This document shows, in pieces, positions 7,025 through 11,439 of a stretch of 11,439 nt of DNA. Positions within the stretch are counted from its first letter, which is position 1. Each line of letters starts with the position of its first letter. Location of the stretch: positions 8,652 through 20,090 of the forward strand of contig HF994075.1 in the NCBI GenBank assembly GCA_000436915.1, written 5' to 3'. Under the pieces are notes generated by a model, which had not been told where the DNA came from, ran no database searches, and saw only the letters and a program-made list of their open reading frames with translations. Source of the DNA: Prevotella sp. CAG:1092 (GTDB lineage Bacteria > Bacteroidota > Bacteroidia > Bacteroidales > Bacteroidaceae). Made by a program: the position numbers and the translations under genes.

Positions 7025-10000
7025 ATGTCTAATAAAAGAATATTGCTAACAGCTTGCCTTTGTGCTGCCACCATGACAATGATGGCGCAAAGCAAGCGTA
7101 TATCAGGTACGGTGAACGACCATATGGGTCCTGTGATGATGGCAAACATCACGGAGATTGATGCCAACAACCGTATCGTCTCAGCTGCGCAGACCGACTT
7201 CAACGGTAACTTCTCTATGGAAGTGAAGAGTCCTAAGAATAAGTTGCGCATATCATTCGTTGGCGACAAAACAAAGACTATCCCTGTAGGCGACAAGGAC
7301 GTTTTCGATATCATGCTTGATGCCGACGACCATACTCTTAAGGAGGTCGTAGTAAAGGGTTCACGTGCAGGCTCTGGTGGTTTGTTCATCCCTAAGCGTG
7401 AGATCTCTGTTGCTCAGCAGACTTTCGATATGAGCAATGTCGAGGGTATGGCATTTACCTCTGCCGACGAGGCTTTGCAGGGTGAGATTGCCGGTCTTGA
7501 TATCGTATCAAACTCTGGTAACCTTGGTTCTGGTACTACCATGCGTCTTCGTGGTGTGACCACTATCAATGGCGATGCTCAGCCACTTATCGTTGTCGAC
7601 GACCGTATCTTCGACAACCCCGACGAGACCTTCGACTTCGGTTCTGCTACAGAAGAGCAGTATGCGTCGTTGCTTTCTGTAAACGTTGAAGATATTGCCA
7701 ACATCCAGGTATTGAAGGATGCTGCTGCTACAGCTGTTTGGGGTTCTAAGGGTTCTAATGGTGTTATCCAGATTACCACTAAGCGTGGTGCTCGTGGTAA
7801 GACACGTGTGAACTTCTCTTATAAGTTTACTGGTACATGGCAGCCTGAAGGATATAAGCTCCTTAATGGTGACGACTACACCATGCTTATGAAGGAAGCT
7901 TTCTATAATCCTAAGCAGTCGTCAACAGCTACTACAAATATTGCTGAGCTCAACTACGACCAGAGCTGGGCTGAATATGAGAACTGGAACAACAATACTG
8001 ACTGGGTGAAGGAAGTAAAGCAGTTTGGACAGATGCACTCTTATAACCTCAACCTCACAGGTGGTGGTCAGAAGGCACAGTTCCGTATCTCTGCAGGTTA
8101 CGACCATCAGACAGGTTCTATTATCAAGCAGAAGCTCGATCGTTTCTCTACACGTTTGGTACTCGACTACAATGTGAGCGACCGTATCAAGTTCTCTACC
8201 AACTTTGCATTGACATATACCAACAACGACCAGAACTATTCAGGACTTCTTGGTATTGCACAGAAGTTGGCTCCTAACATGAGTATCTATCGTCAGAATT
8301 CTGATGGTAGTAACACAAGTGAGTATTACCTCATGAACCCTGTTGCTCCAAAAGGAGAGAACCCTTATACAGGTAACTACTCATCTTCTGAGATGACTAA
8401 GATTCGCGACCTTGGCAACCCTGTTGCCATTGCTAACTTGGCATGGAAGAAGGATCAGACATATCGTATCACTCCTAACTTCGTATTGAAGTATGAACTT
8501 CTCGGTATTGATGCTGATAAGTCGCGTTTGACTTTCACAGGTAGAGTAGACTTCGATATCTATGCTCGTTCGCTGCCTACATATTATCCTGCTGCTTTGA
8601 CAACAGGAAAGTGGAGCGATAAGAATTACAACCAGTCAACAAATACTGAGTCGAACCGCTTCCAGATGAGTGCACGTGCAGAACTTGCATACACTCCTCA
8701 TTTCAAGAACAAGGACTTGTCTGCTACTATGCTTCTCCGTTATGAGATGACACAGTCGAAGAGCAACAACCAGTATATCTCTGAGTACTCTTTGCCTGAT
8801 GGTATCACATCGCCAACCATTCCTGGTGCTTTGGAGTCGATGACAAGTGGTAACAGCCGTTCTAACTCACAGTATGCTCTCTACAACGGACACTTTTCTT
8901 ATAAAGGGTGCTACAATCTCGGATTCTCTCTCCGTGCTGATGGCGACTCTAAGTTTGGTCCTAAGAACAAGTGGGCTTACTTCCCTGGTGTCTCTTTCCG
9001 TTACAACATCGTTGATGAATCGTTCATGAAGCCTTTGCGCGACAAATTCCTCTCTATGTTGGCTCTCCGTGCCAGCTGGGGTATCAATGGTAAGGCTCCA
9101 AGTGCCGACTACTTGTTCTATTCTACATATAATACAAGTGCAGGCTCATATGGTAATGGTAACAACACATTTACCGTTGCAAGTATCGATGGTTTGAAGC
9201 TCGACGACCTCCGTTGGGAGAAGACAACATCTGTGAACCTTGGTTTCAACCTCGGTATGTTCAACGACCGCGTGGAAGTTGACTTCGACTGGTATACCAA
9301 GAATACTAAGGACTTGCTTATGACAGGTGTGAAGATTCCATCAACAACAGGTTATAGTAGCCTTTCGTATGCTAACGTTGGTAAGATGAACAACGAGGGT
9401 TGGGAACTTAACATTTCTGGTAAGCGACTCATCAAGCTTGGTAAGTTCTCTATGGATGCCAGCGTGAACGTGGCTCAGAACTACAATGAGATTAAGGAAA
9501 TGGATCAGCGTGTGCTCGATGCTATCAACACAGAGTGGAAACCAACAGTACGTCCGTCAAGCAAGAAGGAAACAGGTTACACCAACCGTGTGCAGGTAGG
9601 TAACGCTATTGGCTCTATCTATGGTTTCCGCTATAAGGGTGTTTACCAGTATAGCTACGAATATCTTGAGAACTATCAGAAGGAGCATGGTCTCTCATCT
9701 TCTGAATATGAGGCTTGGATTAACAGCCAGTTGGCAGAAGGAAAGACATTCCCTGTAGTGCTTGGCTCTGATGGTAAGGTTTTGATGACAAGCCAGGGCC
9801 ACCCACAGCATGTTGTTTACAACTATTCTGATGGTAGCTCTACATATTCCTTCAAGGGTGGTGATGCTATCTACGAGGATATCAATCACGATGGTCAGAT
9901 CAACGCTCTCGACATTGTATACCTTGGTAACTCATTGCCAAAGGTACAGGGTGGTTTCAACTTCACCTTCAAGTATGGCAGATGGAGCTTGAAGACACGT

Positions 10001-10426
10001 TTCAACTATCGTTTCGGCAACAAGGTTGTTAACCTTGCTCGTATGAACCTTGAGAACATGTATACCACTTACAACCAGTGCGCTACTGTAAACTATCGTT
10101 GGCGTAAGGATGGAGATATTACTCCTATTCCACGTGCTATGTACAACGCAGGTTACAACTATCAGGCTTCTGACCGTTTTGTAGAGAATGGTTCGTTTAT
10201 ACGTTTCAACAACTTGCAGTTGGCTTACAACTTTGATAAGAAGGTCATCAAGAAGCTTGGTTTGAACCAACTTCAGGCTTACCTCAGCGTTAACAACCTC
10301 TATTGCTGGACAAAGTATAGTGGTACCGACCCTGAAGTATCTGTATCAGGATGGGGTGTTGCAGTCGATGACTCACAGACACCACGTGCTAAGTCGTTTA
10401 CTGTAACATTGAACGTAGGATTCTGA
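7025..10426 (+). CDS. susC-like: SusC/RagA-family TonB-dependent outer-membrane transporter
   Basis: 1133 residues, a normal length for the family. The signal peptide is cleaved near residue 21 (MTMMA-QS). Residues ~25-104 form the carboxypeptidase-D regulatory-like domain (SGTVNDHMGPVMMANI). A TonB-box-like segment follows (LKEVVVKG, 105-112), then the plug (~125-257) with MRLRGVTTI, PLIVVDDRIF and the family hallmark DAAATAVWGSKGSNGVI. The rest is the beta-barrel, including the conserved YEDINHDGQINALD loop (950-963) and a terminal Phe for barrel assembly. There is no N-terminal STN domain, so it is unlikely to signal through an anti-sigma factor. It imports oligomers through the outer membrane with the SusD partner encoded next, powered by TonB-ExbBD. 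The substrate cannot be read from the sequence. The start at 7025 is supported by the signal peptide. It ends with tandem stops (tga taa). Confidence 0.96.
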   Translation: MSNKRILLTACLCAATMTMMAQSKRISGTVNDHMGPVMMANITEIDANNRIVSAAQTDFNGNFSMEVKSPKNKLRISFVGDKTKTIPVGDKDVFDIMLDADDHTLKEVVVKGSRAGSGGLFIPKREISVAQQTFDMSNVEGMAFTSADEALQGEIAGLDIVSNSGNLGSGTTMRLRGVTTINGDAQPLIVVDDRIFDNPDETFDFGSATEEQYASLLSVNVEDIANIQVLKDAAATAVWGSKGSNGVIQITTKRGARGKTRVNFSYKFTGTWQPEGYKLLNGDDYTMLMKEAFYNPKQSSTATTNIAELNYDQSWAEYENWNNNTDWVKEVKQFGQMHSYNLNLTGGGQKAQFRISAGYDHQTGSIIKQKLDRFSTRLVLDYNVSDRIKFSTNFALTYTNNDQNYSGLLGIAQKLAPNMSIYRQNSDGSNTSEYYLMNPVAPKGENPYTGNYSSSEMTKIRDLGNPVAIANLAWKKDQTYRITPNFVLKYELLGIDADKSRLTFTGRVDFDIYARSLPTYYPAALTTGKWSDKNYNQSTNTESNRFQMSARAELAYTPHFKNKDLSATMLLRYEMTQSKSNNQYISEYSLPDGITSPTIPGALESMTSGNSRSNSQYALYNGHFSYKGCYNLGFSLRADGDSKFGPKNKWAYFPGVSFRYNIVDESFMKPLRDKFLSMLALRASWGINGKAPSADYLFYSTYNTSAGSYGNGNNTFTVASIDGLKLDDLRWEKTTSVNLGFNLGMFNDRVEVDFDWYTKNTKDLLMTGVKIPSTTGYSSLSYANVGKMNNEGWELNISGKRLIKLGKFSMDASVNVAQNYNEIKEMDQRVLDAINTEWKPTVRPSSKKETGYTNRVQVGNAIGSIYGFRYKGVYQYSYEYLENYQKEHGLSSSEYEAWINSQLAEGKTFPVVLGSDGKVLMTSQGHPQHVVYNYSDGSSTYSFKGGDAIYEDINHDGQINALDIVYLGNSLPKVQGGFNFTFKYGRWSLKTRFNYRFGNKVVNLARMNLENMYTTYNQCATVNYRWRKDGDITPIPRAMYNAGYNYQASDRFVENGSFIRFNNLQLAYNFDKKVIKKLGLNQLQAYLSVNNLYCWTKYSGTDPEVSVSGWGVAVDDSQTPRAKSFTVTLNVGF

Positions 10427-10458
10427 TAATCTCACAACCTATATAAACATTGAAAACA

Positions 10459-11439
10459 ATGAAAAAATATATATCAACCATATTGGCAAGTCTCGCTATG
10501 GTATCTTGCGTAGATACCGTACTCTTGCCTGATGACAAGACTGTTGACCAGGATTTCTGGAAGACAAAGTCGGATGTCAACCAGATGGTGCAGGGCGCAT
10601 ATAAGTCTATGCTTTCGGCTGATGTTATGAGCCGACTCATTGTATGGGGCGACTTCCGTTCAGACGAATTGAATATGGTATCATCAATAACAGGTCCGAT
10701 ACCTACTGCACTTACTGAAATTGATGCTGTGAATATGCAGACTACAAATACCTTCGCTACATGGGGTGGCTTGTATTCTGTTATCAACAACTGTAATATC
10801 GTGCTTGATAAGTCGAAGGCAGTTATGGATGTAGACCCTTCATATACCGAAGGCGACTATCAGACCGATCGTTCGCAGATGTTGGCATTGCGCTCTTTGT
10901 GCTATTTCTATTTGGTACGCAACTTCCGCGATGTTCCATATTCTGGTAAGGCTTATATGAATAGCAGTCAGGAGATGAACCTACCACAGCTTGCTCCAGA
11001 CTCAGTACTTACACTCTGTATTAAGGATCTTGAGGAGGCTTCAAAGACTGCTCTCGACCCAACAGCCTTTACCGACTGGCGTAGAACAGGATGGATAAAC
11101 AAGGATGGTATCAACGCTATTCTTGCAGACATCTATCTCTGGCTTGGCTCTGTACACCATGACGCTAACTACTATCAGAAGTGTGTAGAATATTGCGACA
11201 AGGTGATTGAATCGAAGAAAGAACAGCATGTCGCTGATCGTGGCGAGGTTGAGACAAAAGAATATCCTATTGCTGATGCTAATAAGGCTTTCGAAAACAT
11301 CTTTGTTCAAGGAAATGCTGAGGAGAGTATCTTCGAATTGCAGTTTGATGGAACAGCAAATTCTAATACCGCTCTTTGCCAGTATTACTTCAAGTACGCT
11401 AAGGACAACTCGCCTTCAGGCTTTGTTAGAGCAGCTTCT
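10459..11439 (+). CDS. susD-like: SusD/RagB-family outer-membrane lipoprotein, 5' part
   Basis: This frame is open from the ATG at 10459 to the window end: 327 codons of an expected 500-600. The lipoprotein signal MKKYISTILASLAMVSC puts the lipidated Cys at 17; the -3 residue is Met, as in the FAS1 lipoprotein. Family landmarks are in the right order: DQDFWKTKSDVNQMVQGAYKS (split here as DQDFWKTK, then GAYKS), WGGLYSVINNCNIVLD (102-117), LALRSLCYFYLVRNFRDVPY (142-161) and DGINAILADIYLWLG (216-230), the last two being TPR helices. It caps the SusC barrel as a lid and captures ligand at the surface. It starts 32 bases after the susC stop and has no promoter of its own that I can see, so it is co-transcribed. 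The C-terminal ligand-binding half and the end of the operon are beyond the window. Confidence 0.95.
   Translation, partial: MKKYISTILASLAMVSCVDTVLLPDDKTVDQDFWKTKSDVNQMVQGAYKSMLSADVMSRLIVWGDFRSDELNMVSSITGPIPTALTEIDAVNMQTTNTFATWGGLYSVINNCNIVLDKSKAVMDVDPSYTEGDYQTDRSQMLALRSLCYFYLVRNFRDVPYSGKAYMNSSQEMNLPQLAPDSVLTLCIKDLEEASKTALDPTAFTDWRRTGWINKDGINAILADIYLWLGSVHHDANYYQKCVEYCDKVIESKKEQHVADRGEVETKEYPIADANKAFENIFVQGNAEESIFELQFDGTANSNTALCQYYFKYAKDNSPSGFVRAAS

Noticed and set aside
7009..7389. Minus-strand open frame of 126 codons over the susC start
   Set aside because: It lies fully opposite the signal peptide and regulatory-like domain of susC, with no recognisable product or promoter.
9872..9913. 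EF-hand/dockerin-like DINHDGQINALD inside the SusC gene
   Set aside because: This calcium-loop-like motif is a standard conserved segment near the C-terminal part of SusC proteins, not a separate dockerin domain.
10427..10458. Possible separate promoter for the SusD gene
   Set aside because: The 32-base gap has no TAnnTTTG element, and SusD genes are normally co-transcribed with susC.
10398..11310. Open frames on the minus strand over the SusD region
   Set aside because: They are shadows of the SusD gene, which is open in the + frame from 10459 to the window end with clear family motifs.

Overview
The window reads as Bacteroidota DNA, most likely Prevotella or a close gut/oral relative. The evidence is a SusC/SusD pair, lipoprotein signals ending in Ser-Cys, promoters of the TTTG-N19/20-TAnnTTTG type rather than sigma70 type, no Shine-Dalgarno sequences, and a secreted protein ending in a short type IX secretion (T9SS) sorting-domain-like tail (GVYTLTG...LPQGLYIVNGKKV). 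All genes are on the + strand. No RNA gene, mobile element or CRISPR array is visible.

Layout: (1) 2-820 is the 3' part of a two-domain carbohydrate esterase, the end of an alpha/beta hydrolase joined to a complete SGNH/GDSL hydrolase. A long terminator-like hairpin follows, and its 3' arm and U-tract carry the promoter of the next gene. (2) 1018-3786 is a 922-residue secreted protein with three predicted beta-sandwich modules separated by helical linkers and a sorting-like C-terminus. It forms its own transcription unit and closes with a strong intrinsic terminator at 3841-3873. (3) A 402-base gap holds that terminator, an imperfect long inverted repeat, a short palindrome and a second Bacteroidota promoter. 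(4) 4189-11439 is an operon in the order FAS1 lipoprotein (four fasciclin-like repeats), SusC-type TonB-dependent transporter, and SusD-type lipoprotein, which runs off the window end.

Taken together this looks like part of a polysaccharide-utilization locus. SusC and SusD would form the outer-membrane import complex. The FAS1 lipoprotein, encoded first, is probably a surface accessory that binds substrate or partners. The upstream esterase would deacetylate hemicellulose, and the secreted multi-module protein may bind glycan. The esterase and the secreted protein are separated from the SusCD operon by terminators and promoters, so a shared substrate is an inference only. No glycoside hydrolase and no regulator (hybrid two-component, ECF/anti-sigma or SusR-like) lies in the window.

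The least ordinary features are the FAS1-first order of the SusCD operon, the uncharacterised secreted multi-module protein, and the promoter embedded in a terminator. None amounts to proof of a new system.
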